A stretch of 5,634 nucleotides of DNA. Source: Ignavibacteriaceae bacterium (GTDB taxonomy: Bacteria > Bacteroidota > Ignavibacteria > Ignavibacteriales > Ignavibacteriaceae). The translations under genes were made by a program, and so were the position numbers. The DNA lies in assembly GCA_025455085.1 (NCBI GenBank), contig JALONF010000154.1:1-5634 (forward strand), given 5' to 3'. Under the pieces are notes generated by a model, which saw only the letters and a list, made by a program, of their open reading frames with translations, was not told the DNA's origin and ran no database searches. Every line of letters begins with the position of its first letter. Position 1 is the stretch's first letter. This document shows positions 1 through 4,425 of this stretch, piece by piece.

Positions 1-1
1 C

Positions 2-190
2 GATTTTCCATCAGTGCCGTGGAATAATCTTCCAAAGTTAAAAGCAACAGCGCCTGAATTTTATGATAATCTTGTTTATCATAAATCGTGGTTCAAACTT
101 TGGCTTAGATTTTTATTCGATCCTAAGTTGTCTCTTTATTCCAGAATGGTCAGAACAAACAGAGGCGGGATGCAGGTTAATTCTAACTAG
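2..190 (+). CDS. Fatty-acid desaturase, sphingolipid Delta4-desaturase-like, C-terminal fragment
   Basis: The frame starting at base 2 is open from the window edge to TAG at 188-190 and encodes the last 62 residues of a protein whose 5' part lies outside. It begins DFPSVPW, continues LPKLKATAPEFYDNL and ends near DPKLSLYSRMVR. From memory this follows, motif by motif, the C-terminus of dihydroceramide/sphingolipid Delta4 desaturases (HHDFPNIP, LP.VRKIA.EYYDNLP, then ISPYSRMKR). The leading DFP would directly follow the third histidine box (HxxHH) of these di-iron membrane enzymes. The family acts in the cytoplasmic membrane, introducing a double bond into acyl chains or the sphingoid base. 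Membership of the fatty-acid desaturase superfamily is well supported. The sphingolipid substrate is inference, because the catalytic part is not visible. No clear terminator follows, and the stop is 304 bp upstream of the next gene. Confidence 0.8.
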   Translation, partial: DFPSVPWNNLPKLKATAPEFYDNLVYHKSWFKLWLRFLFDPKLSLYSRMVRTNRGGMQVNSN

Positions 191-228
191 TTTCTTATCA
201 AACGAGAGATGTCTTCAAAGTTCGGTTT

Positions 229-328
229 GTCATTACGAACGACCTGCCTGCCGGCGAGGCAGGAGTGAAGTAATCTCAATTTTAAGCTTAAACAAAAGAT
301 TGCTTCGTCATAAATTCCTCGCAATGAC
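229..328. repeat. Dispersed-type composite inverted repeat
   Basis: The outer arms GTCATTACGA (229-238) and TCGCAATGAC (319-328) are complementary except for one position. The inner arms GAAGTAATCT (267-276) and AGATTGCTTC (297-306) are likewise complementary with one G/T mismatch. The centre contains the perfect 12-bp palindrome TTTAAGCTTAAA (281-292). I recall similar GTCATTGCGA...GAAGCAATCT sequences as abundant intergenic repeats in Bacteroidota and related genomes, so this is probably one copy of a genome-wide family. Only one copy is visible in this window. Transcribed, it would form a long imperfect hairpin that could serve as a transcript end for the desaturase mRNA, but there is no clean U-tract. 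Confidence 0.75.
243..263. repeat. 21-bp palindrome nested in the left arm of the larger repeat
   Basis: The perfect arms CCTGCCT (243-249) and AGGCAGG (257-263) flank GCCGGCG. The element is GC-rich in an AT-rich setting. Removing it leaves ...CGAACGA-AGTGAAG..., which restores the usual uninterrupted form of the surrounding repeat as I recall it, so it looks like an insertion into that repeat. It parallels the palindromes found inside the tRNA remnants at 3720-3736 and 4193-4209. Confidence 0.7.
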
Positions 329-442
329 TACTATAATACTTTTGAGACCGCTTCTTAAAAACACTTAATTTAAGCTTCTTAATAGTTGCCAAATGTATCT
401 AATTTGCTTCTCGAAAGATAAGGGGTTCCAATGGCATATATG

Positions 443-470
443 TTGCCAAAACTCTATTATAATAAATAAT
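443..470 (+). promoter_or_regulatory. Tentative promoter for the oxidoreductase operon
   Basis: TTGCCA at 443-448 matches TTGACA at five of six positions. It is followed after 16 bp by AATAAT (465-470), which matches TATAAT at five of six. Transcription would start near 477 and leave a short leader of about 18 bases before the ferredoxin ATG at 495. The AT-rich background makes chance matches likely, and the TAnnTTTG box seen at two other promoters in this window is missing here. Confidence 0.28.
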
Positions 471-494
471 CTAATCTCATCAGAGAGTTTAATA

Positions 495-737
495 ATGATT
501 AAAGGAACAGTAAAAATTGATGGCGTGATTTGCAAAGGCTGTGAGCTTTGTATTATTTCATGCCCCCAAGATGGACTTCGTCTCTCATCACACTTCAATG
601 AAAAAGGCTACCGCTTCGTTGAACTGATTGAAGAAAAATGTACTGGCTGTACAAACTGTGCGCTCGTTTGTCCCGAAGCTGCGATCACTGTTTACAGACA
701 GCCCAAGCCGGCAAAAAAAATTGCTGCTAAAGAGTAA
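495..737 (+). CDS. Ferredoxin (delta) subunit of 2-oxoacid:ferredoxin oxidoreductase, 2x[4Fe-4S]
   Basis: This 80-residue protein has two typical [4Fe-4S] motifs: Cys13-x2-Cys16-x2-Cys19-x3-Cys23-Pro and Cys49-x2-Cys52-x2-Cys55-x3-Cys59-Pro. All eight ligand cysteines are present. It is the small electron-carrying subunit (KorD/VorD/PorD type) that moves electrons from the catalytic subunits to free ferredoxin. The tail after residue 67 is a short basic, Lys/Ala-rich extension. I chose the ATG at 495 because AGAGAG lies 7 bases upstream and the protein then starts at a normal family length. The frame is open back to 393, but that extension resembles nothing and has no ribosome site. The gene heads the operon, and its stop is 36 bp before the alpha-subunit ATG. 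The order delta-alpha-beta-gamma is standard for the four-subunit VOR/KOR enzymes. Confidence 0.92.
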   Translation: MIKGTVKIDGVICKGCELCIISCPQDGLRLSSHFNEKGYRFVELIEEKCTGCTNCALVCPEAAITVYRQPKPAKKIAAKE

Positions 738-773
738 GTTCATCGTTAAAGAAAAATAGTCAGAGGGTTTATA

Positions 774-1871
774 ATGGAAGAGAAAAAAAATAAAACAAGT
801 GAAGCCAAGTTGATGAAGGGCAATGAAGCGCTTGCTGAAGCTGCCATTCGTGCGGAGATCGATGCGTACTTTGGTTATCCGATTACACCGCAATCGGAAG
901 TTCTCGAGTATCTTGAACGAGAAGTTCCCAAACGTCACGGACTCGTTCTGCAGGCCGAAAGTGAAATTGCTTCAATCAACATGATTTATGGCGCAGCAGG
1001 TGCAGGCGCAAGAGTTATGACTTCATCATCAGGTCCCGGGATCAGTTTGATGCAGGAAGGTCTTTCTTACATCGCTTCTGCTCAACTGCCCTGTTTGGTT
1101 GTGAATGTTGTTCGTGGAGGTCCTGGACTTGGTACAATTCAGCCATCACAGGGAGATTATTTCCAGGCAGTAAAAGGCGGTGGACATGGCGATTATCATC
1201 TGATTGTTTTAGCTCCTGCTTCCGTACAAGAAATGGCAGATTTTGTTTTTGAAGGATTTAGACTAGCAGAAAAGTACCGAAATCCGGCGATGATTTTAAC
1301 TGATGGTGCCCTCGGACAAATGATGGAAAAAGTTATTCAACCTGAAGAAGGATCGTTGCCAAAAATTGCAACCCCCTGGGCAACTACAGGAAAGACAAAA
1401 GACAGAAATCACAACATTATAACTTCACTTTTCATTAAACCGGAAGAGATGGAGTCTGTAAATCATCAGTTGCAGGAAAAGTACAGAAAAATTGAAAAGA
1501 ATGAAGTAAGGTTTGAAGAAATCAAAACAGAAGACGCAGATATTCTTCTTGTTGCTTTTGGTTTGTCATCACGTATCTGCCAGAAGACAGTTGATCTTGG
1601 AAGAGAAAAAGGAATTAAGATTGGATTGCTAAGACCAATCACACTCTATCCATATCCATATAAAAGATTAAATGAATTAGCTGACCAGGTTGAGTTTATG
1701 ATGTCGGTTGAAATGAATGCCGGACAAATGGTTGAAGATGTAAGATTAGCAGTTGAAGGAAAAGTTCCTGTTTATTTCACAGGAAGAATGGGCGGAATGA
1801 TTCCATCTCCTGATGATGTGCTTCACGAGATCGAATCAATCATTGAAAAACAAAATATCCTTCAGGATTAA
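774..1871 (+). CDS. vorB: 2-oxoacid:ferredoxin oxidoreductase alpha subunit (VorB type)
   Basis: This 365-residue protein matches, along its length, the alpha subunit of 2-oxoisovalerate (branched-chain) ferredoxin oxidoreductase. The N-terminal pyrimidine-binding domain has LMKGNEALAEAAIRA, FGYPITPQSE (about residues 34-43), the QAES motif and TSSSGPGISLMQEG. Next come VRGGPGLGTIQPSQGDY and KGGGHGDY, and LTDGALGQMME closes the domain near residue 185. The C-terminal part carries QEKYRKIEKNEVRFEE and GLLRPITLYPYP, as in methanogen VorB from memory. The enzyme decarboxylates a 2-oxoacid with CoA and ferredoxin, giving acyl-CoA, CO2 and reduced ferredoxin. The alpha/VorB resemblance is strong, but substrate (2-oxoisovalerate versus 2-oxoglutarate, hence VorB versus KorA) cannot be settled by reading alone. 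AGAGGG lies 7 bases before the ATG. The short charged N-terminus (EEKKNK) is an extension relative to the ~352-residue family norm. Confidence 0.93.
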   Translation: MEEKKNKTSEAKLMKGNEALAEAAIRAEIDAYFGYPITPQSEVLEYLEREVPKRHGLVLQAESEIASINMIYGAAGAGARVMTSSSGPGISLMQEGLSYIASAQLPCLVVNVVRGGPGLGTIQPSQGDYFQAVKGGGHGDYHLIVLAPASVQEMADFVFEGFRLAEKYRNPAMILTDGALGQMMEKVIQPEEGSLPKIATPWATTGKTKDRNHNIITSLFIKPEEMESVNHQLQEKYRKIEKNEVRFEEIKTEDADILLVAFGLSSRICQKTVDLGREKGIKIGLLRPITLYPYPYKRLNELADQVEFMMSVEMNAGQMVEDVRLAVEGKVPVYFTGRMGGMIPSPDDVLHEIESIIEKQNILQD

Positions 1872-1896
1872 AAAGAGTTTTATAGGAGATTAAGAT

Positions 1897-2691
1897 ATGT
1901 CAATAGAAAGACCATCAACTTTAGATTTTCCGCCTGATGCAGAAGGAATGGAAATGGTCTATTGCAGACCGGATACTTTAACGGATACTCCATTTCATTA
2001 TTGTCCTGGATGCGGACACAGTGTTGTTCATAGAGTTTTAATGGAAGTTGTTGAAGAATTAGGAATACAGGATAAGACAATTGGAGTTGCACCTGTCGGC
2101 TGTTCAGTATTTGCTTATCATTATATGAATGTTGATATGCAGGAAGCTGCACACGGAAGAGCAAGTGCTGTTGCAACCGGAATTAAAAGAGTGTTACCAG
2201 ATAAATACGTTTTCTCCTACCAGGGAGATGGAGATCTTGCTGCAATTGGCACAGCAGAAACAATTCATACCGTCAACAGGGGAGAGAACATCTTAATGGT
2301 GTTCATCAACAACGGTATTTACGGAATGACGGGCGGACAGATGGCTCCGACTTCTTTGCTTGGGCAAGTCACAACAACTTCACCGTATGGTCGTGATGTT
2401 AAAATGGTTGGTCATCCAATAAAAATAGCAGACCTGCTTGTTCAATTGCCGGGTGCACATTATGTAACACGACAGGCAGTTCATAATCCGAATGCTGTTC
2501 GAAAACTGAAGAAAGCTTTTGAGAAATCATTTCAGTATCAGAAAGAAGGAAAAGGAACCTGCTTTGTTGAAGTTGTTTCAAACTGTCCATCCGGCTGGAG
2601 AATGACACCGGTTGAATCAATCAAGTATCTTGAGGAAACAATGTTTCCTGCTTATCCGCTTGGTGATTTAAAAGTTCCGGAAAAAGTTTAA
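1897..2691 (+). CDS. 2-oxoacid:ferredoxin oxidoreductase beta subunit, thiamine-diphosphate binding
   Basis: This 264-residue protein is the TPP-binding catalytic beta subunit (KorB/VorA type). Visible motifs are CPGCGH at 36-41; PVGCSVFAYHY near 66-76; AAHGRASAVATGIKR near 84-98; and the TPP/Mg signature starting GDGD at 110-113 and ending with Asn138-Asn139 (INNGIYGMTGGQ). TSLLGQVTTTSPYGRD and CFVEVVSNCPSGW follow. It pairs with the alpha subunit to form the active site, in which TPP makes the acyl carbanion. Unlike pyruvate-type beta subunits it has no internal iron-sulphur insert that I can see, apart from the N-terminal Cys pair. AGGAG sits 8 bases before the chosen ATG, 25 bp after the alpha stop. 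Length agrees with the family. The alternative name is 2-oxoglutarate ferredoxin oxidoreductase beta subunit. Confidence 0.93.
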   Translation: MSIERPSTLDFPPDAEGMEMVYCRPDTLTDTPFHYCPGCGHSVVHRVLMEVVEELGIQDKTIGVAPVGCSVFAYHYMNVDMQEAAHGRASAVATGIKRVLPDKYVFSYQGDGDLAAIGTAETIHTVNRGENILMVFINNGIYGMTGGQMAPTSLLGQVTTTSPYGRDVKMVGHPIKIADLLVQLPGAHYVTRQAVHNPNAVRKLKKAFEKSFQYQKEGKGTCFVEVVSNCPSGWRMTPVESIKYLEETMFPAYPLGDLKVPEKV

Positions 2692-2726
2692 AAGATTTTC
2701 AGGGAATAAATAAAAGGAATTTAATA

Positions 2727-3290
2727 ATGAGACAAGAACATGAAATAATCTGTGCTGGTTTCGGAGGGCAGGGAGTGCTTTCAATGGGAAGCATCATTGC
2801 TTACTCCGGAATGATCGAAGGTAAGGAAGTTAGCTGGATGCCATCATATGGCCCTGAAATGAGAGGCGGAACAGCAAACTGTATCGTAATTGTTTCCGAT
2901 GCAAGAATCAGTTCGCCCATCATTACAAAGTTTGATTCTGCAATTGTTCTTAACCAGCCATCGCTTGATAAATTTGAGAAAGCAGTAAAACCCGGAGGAT
3001 TGCTGCTGTATGAACAGTCAACTATAATTCATCCTCCAACAAGAGAAGATATTGATGTTGTCTGCATACCTGCTATTGAAGAAGCGGATAAGCTTAAAGC
3101 AAAGCAAGTAGCTAATATGATTATGGTTGGAGCGTTTCTTGAAAAAAGACCAATCGTAAAAATCGAAACGATAGTAAGTGCTCTTAAAAAAGCGCTACCC
3201 GAACACAGGCATCATCTGATTCCTATAAACGAACAAGCTCTTAAGAGAGGAAAAGAGCTGGTTCACTTAAATGAAAAAATAACAGCATAA
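2727..3290 (+). CDS. 2-oxoacid:ferredoxin oxidoreductase gamma subunit
   Basis: This 187-residue protein belongs to the gamma (KorC/PorG) domain family. It has the glycine-rich GFGGQGV at 11-17, MPSYGPEMRGGTANC at 38-52, then the typical stretch FDSAIVLNQPSLDKF and a Rossmann-like second half that ends in a basic helix. The gamma subunit binds part of CoA and holds the oligomer together in structurally known relatives. It is a separate polypeptide here, whereas some relatives fuse gamma to alpha or beta. AAGGAAT lies upstream of the ATG with about 8 bases spacing, and the gene begins 35 bp after the beta stop. With the preceding three genes it completes a four-subunit enzyme. Nothing is missing from the core motifs. 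Confidence 0.92.
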   Translation: MRQEHEIICAGFGGQGVLSMGSIIAYSGMIEGKEVSWMPSYGPEMRGGTANCIVIVSDARISSPIITKFDSAIVLNQPSLDKFEKAVKPGGLLLYEQSTIIHPPTREDIDVVCIPAIEEADKLKAKQVANMIMVGAFLEKRPIVKIETIVSALKKALPEHRHHLIPINEQALKRGKELVHLNEKITA

Positions 3291-3310
3291 TTAAAACACG
3301 AGGAATAACA

Positions 3311-3580
3311 ATGTCGGAAACCGGAATAAACTGCCAGCACGCTTGCAAGAATACCTGTGCAAGTCTTAACGAAGCTCTCCGGAAGGAAACAGCAGTCATT
3401 AAATATTATGAAGGAGTTCTTGCTGAATGTACTATGCCCGAGGTGAAGACATTTATGGATGAGCTGGTTGAGGAAAAGCGCAAGGTTATTCTTCGCTTAA
3501 TTCAGAAATTGAATGAAATACACGTCCGTTCGCAGGCAATTGATGGGATAACATCAAGCTTTAATAACATTGATGGTTAA
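3311..3580 (+). CDS. Small Cys-rich helical protein, ferritin-like hairpin candidate, unknown function
   Basis: This 89-residue protein is translated with a strong site (GAGGAA, 6 bases before ATG), 20 bp after the gamma-subunit stop, so it is very likely the last gene of the operon. The N-terminus has regularly spaced cysteines, Cys8-x3-Cys12-x3-Cys16, with a fourth at Cys40. Residues 18-40 (LNEALRKETAVIKYYE...) and 43-70 (PEVKTFMDELVEEKRKVILR...) read as two amphipathic helices joined by a turn. This resembles one half of a rubrerythrin/ferritin four-helix bundle, with Glu26, Glu34 and Glu54/Glu55 as possible metal ligands. The usual ExxH is not intact (EEKR), so metal binding is doubtful. 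No signal peptide or membrane segment is visible. I do not recognise the family with certainty. Its place beside an oxygen-sensitive iron-sulphur enzyme suggests a role in assembly, metal supply or protection, but that is inference only. Confidence 0.8.
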   Translation: MSETGINCQHACKNTCASLNEALRKETAVIKYYEGVLAECTMPEVKTFMDELVEEKRKVILRLIQKLNEIHVRSQAIDGITSSFNNIDG

Positions 3581-3591
3581 GGCTTATTCGA

Positions 3592-3622
3592 TTGACATCA
3601 CTGGTACGAATGGTTATATTTG
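3592..3622 (+). promoter_or_regulatory. Strong promoter for the tRNA-fMet locus
   Basis: A perfect TTGACA (3592-3597) is followed after exactly 17 bp by TATATT (3615-3620). The -10 region extends to TATATTTG (3615-3622), which also fits the TAnnTTTG -7 box of Bacteroidota. Transcription should begin near 3628. The promoter lies only 11 bp after the stop of the preceding operon, and the transcript would run through the broken tRNA copy before reaching the intact tRNA at 3812. Confidence 0.75.
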
Positions 3623-3682
3623 CTCTCCCAAAATTGAAATAGAAACTAGATAAGTTCTTTAAAAAATTATATCGCGGGTCCG

Positions 3683-3704
3683 TCATTAAAGCAAGCTTTA
3701 ATGA
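3683..3704. repeat. 22-bp perfect inverted repeat inside the broken tRNA
   Basis: TCATTAAAGC (3683-3692) and GCTTTAATGA (3695-3704) are exact reverse complements around AA. The flanking bases extend the stem by a G.T and a C-G pair (3681-3706). It lies within the 35-bp insert between acceptor and D-stem of the broken tRNA. It is AT-rich, unlike the GC-rich palindrome 16 bp further on, so it belongs to a different repeat type. Confidence 0.8.
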
Positions 3705-3719
3705 TGAGATAAAGTGGAG

Positions 3720-3736
3720 TCCCGACAAAGTCGGGA
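3720..3736. repeat. 17-bp palindrome, copy 1, at the tRNA D-loop position
   Basis: TCCCGAC, loop AAA, GTCGGGA. The 17 bases are identical to those at 4193-4209 and close to 4309-4328. It stands exactly where the intact tRNA has CAATTG in the D-loop. CCCGAC (3721-3726) could also pair with GTCGGG of the adjoining anticodon stem (3744-3749). Confidence 0.85.
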
Positions 3737-3811
3737 GTAGCTCGTCGGGCTCATAACCCGAAGGTTGTGAGTTAAATTAAAAATACTGAGTTCTTTAAAA
3801 AAATTATATAT

Positions 3812-3884
<73 letters not shown>

Positions 3885-3889
3885 CAAAG

Positions 3890-3920
3890 AAAAATCCTTC
3901 TATAACTAGAAGGATTTTTT
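3890..3920. terminator. Intrinsic terminator after tRNA-fMet
   Basis: A perfect 13-bp stem (3890-3902 with 3907-3919) has a TAAC loop (3903-3906). On + it ends in a run of six T, and the preceding A-run would serve the minus strand. It begins 6 bases after the tRNA and ends 11 bases before the GIY-YIG start, so it should end tRNA transcription and leave the GIY-YIG gene to read-through or to an unseen promoter. It probably also terminates any read-through from the oxidoreductase operon. Confidence 0.85.
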
Positions 3921-3931
3921 ATTTTAGAGCT

Positions 3932-4177
3932 ATGAAGTATTTCGTTTATGTTATAAAAAGTGAAGAGGGCTATTACTACACAGGTATGACTGAAAATGTG
4001 GAGCGGAGATTGTCTGAACATAATACTAAAACTAAATCATTCTGGACCAAGCGAGGTACAAATTGGGAGGTCATTTACCTAGAAGAAATTGAAGGTAGAG
4101 CAGAGGCAATGAAAAGAGAACGATGGATGAAGAGTGGACACGGCACAAAGTTGTTGAAGGAAAAGGGTTTTAAGTAG
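3932..4177 (+). CDS. Small GIY-YIG nuclease-domain protein
   Basis: This 81-residue protein is a bare GIY-YIG domain (YhbQ/UvrC-N type). It starts MKYFVYVIKS, with Val5-Tyr6-Val7 as the GIY element and Tyr16-Thr17-Gly18 as the YIG element. Arg25 in ERRLSEHN is the likely catalytic arginine, His30-Asn31 follow, FWTKRGTNW makes the next strand, and AEAMKRERWMKSG holds the conserved Glu63 and Lys67. The fold cuts DNA using a Tyr/Arg/Glu and metal centre. There is no extra DNA-binding domain, and the target is unknown. I start at the ATG at 3932. The same frame stays open upstream, but residues encoded before it are a translation of the tRNA and terminator and are not protein. There is no good ribosome site (only AGAG, 2 bases away). 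The stop lies one base before a tRNA-fMet 3' fragment, so the gene fills the space between tRNA sequences, as a mobile cassette would. Confidence 0.88.
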   Translation: MKYFVYVIKSEEGYYYTGMTENVERRLSEHNTKTKSFWTKRGTNWEVIYLEEIEGRAEAMKRERWMKSGHGTKLLKEKGFK

Positions 4178-4178
4178 T

Positions 4179-4222
4179 GGTTGTAGGTTCAATCCCGACA
4201 AAGTCGGGACTGCCCCCGCTAC
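4179..4222 (+). pseudogene. Broken 3' half of tRNA-fMet with a palindrome in the T-loop
   Basis: GGTTGTAGGTTCAA (4179-4192) repeats bases 3856-3869 of the intact tRNA. Then TCCCGACAAAGTCGGGAC replaces GTCC, and TGCCCCCGCTAC (4211-4222) repeats the acceptor 3' strand. The following TAAAGAAAAA repeats the bases behind the intact tRNA. No 5' half precedes it; the GIY-YIG stop codon does. Four T-stem pairs could still form around the inserted hairpin. It retains T at position 72, as in the intact gene. It complements the 5' half at 3673-3768, sharing only GGTTGT. Confidence 0.85.
4193..4209. repeat. 17-bp palindrome, copy 2, at the tRNA T-loop position
   Basis: TCCCGAC, loop AAA, GTCGGGA, identical to copy 1 at 3720-3736. 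The flanks differ (A before and C after, against G and G), so the repeated unit is the palindrome itself. It occupies the T-loop position of the tRNA 3' half. Confidence 0.85.
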
Positions 4223-4233
4223 TAAAGAAAAAG

Positions 4234-4259
4234 ACCTCACGCTTTGCGTGGGGTTTTTT
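4234..4259 (+). terminator. Intrinsic terminator after the tRNA 3' half
   Basis: The stem ACCTCACGC (4234-4242) pairs with GCGTGGGGT (4246-4254) through nine pairs, one of them T.G. It has a TTT loop and continues into a T-run to 4259. It probably ends the GIY-YIG transcript. It stands in the same place relative to the tRNA end as the hairpin at 3890-3920, yet its stem sequence is unrelated. CTTTTAGAG follows it, matching TTTTAGAG before the GIY-YIG start. Confidence 0.85.
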
Positions 4260-4308
4260 CTTTTAGAGTAACCGGACAGCGATTTGTCAGTAAGTTGAGC
4301 AAAGCGAA

Positions 4309-4328
4309 ATCCCGACGAAAGTCGGGAT
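4309..4328. repeat. 20-bp palindrome, copy 3 (variant with GAAA loop)
   Basis: ATCCCGAC (4309-4316) and GTCGGGAT (4321-4328) are exact complements around GAAA, a GNRA-type tetraloop. It is one pair longer than the other two copies. It adjoins a further tRNA-like 3' end. Confidence 0.8.
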
Positions 4329-4345
4329 CAGCACCCGCCACTAAA
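4329..4345 (+). pseudogene. Worn tRNA 3'-end remnant
   Basis: GCACCCGCCACTAAAT lines up with TGCCCCCGCTACTAAAG at the end of the 3' half upstream, and it sits in the same order: palindrome, tRNA end, A-rich run, hairpin, TTTTA(G/A)AGC. It may be a diverged tRNA-fMet end or the end of another tRNA. The region 4260-4308 before it shows no tRNA that I can fold. Confidence 0.5.
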
Positions 4346-4380
4346 TAAAAATCCTCAAGTAGTTGAGGATTTGTTATTTT
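4343..4380. terminator. Bidirectional terminator; likely ends the aldo/keto reductase transcript
   Basis: The perfect 10-bp stem 4349-4358 with 4363-4372 has a GTAG loop. On the minus strand it is followed by TTTTATTT, which suits termination of the reductase gene that ends at 4426. On + the tail is weaker (GTTATTTT). Its position matches the two other hairpins of the tRNA/GIY-YIG locus. Confidence 0.75.
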
Positions 4381-4386
4381 AAAGCT

Positions 4387-4410
4387 ATGAAGTATTTCGT
4401 TTATATTGAA
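4387..4410 (+). pseudogene. First codons of a second, truncated GIY-YIG gene
   Basis: Starting three bases before this ATG, 22 bases are the same as at the start of the intact GIY-YIG gene, from AGCTATGAAG to TTTCGTTTAT. The translation begins MKYFVYI and then diverges, so the rest of the gene is gone. Upstream comes the same hairpin-TTTTA arrangement. The break lies about 15 bp before the end of the convergent reductase gene. Confidence 0.75.
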
Positions 4411-4425
4411 ATTTTCTTCAACCAG

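Larger units (their letters stand above)
191..494. other. Intergenic region with a composite repeat and a tentative promoter
   Basis: About 300 bp separate the desaturase stop from the ferredoxin start, and I see no credible gene here. Open frames across it (for example 63-368 on +) conflict with the desaturase frame or with the repeat and resemble no family. The region holds the dispersed inverted repeat at 229-328 with its nested palindrome, a direct 9-bp repeat GTTGCCAAA at 385-393 and 442-450, and an AT-rich tract just before the ferredoxin gene. The GTTGCCAAA pair could be operator half-sites or -35 elements, but nothing decides between these. Confidence 0.6.
3673..3768 (+). pseudogene. 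Broken 5' half of an initiator tRNA gene, interrupted by two palindromes
   Basis: Relative to the intact tRNA-fMet downstream, this copy has CGCGGG (3673-3678), a 35-bp insert, GTGGAG (3714-3719), a 17-bp palindrome where the intact gene has CAATTG, and then 32 identical bases (3737-3768) from the D-stem 3' strand through the CAT anticodon (3752-3754) to GGTTGT. After 3768 similarity falls away, and no T arm or acceptor 3' strand follows. It cannot fold as a tRNA. The missing 3' half may be the fragment at 4179-4222. Confidence 0.85.

Noticed and set aside
63..368. 101-codon open frame on + over the desaturase tail and the repeat
   Set aside because: It overlaps the recognisable desaturase frame and translates the dispersed inverted repeat. 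Nothing in its sequence resembles a protein family.
393..494. Upstream extension of the ferredoxin frame
   Set aside because: It has no ribosome site or similarity to ferredoxins, while the ATG at 495 has AGAGAG at good distance and gives the usual length.
4260..4345. A further complete tRNA before the third hairpin
   Set aside because: Only the last bases (GCACCCGCCACT) look like a tRNA end. I could not form D or anticodon arms in 4260-4328.
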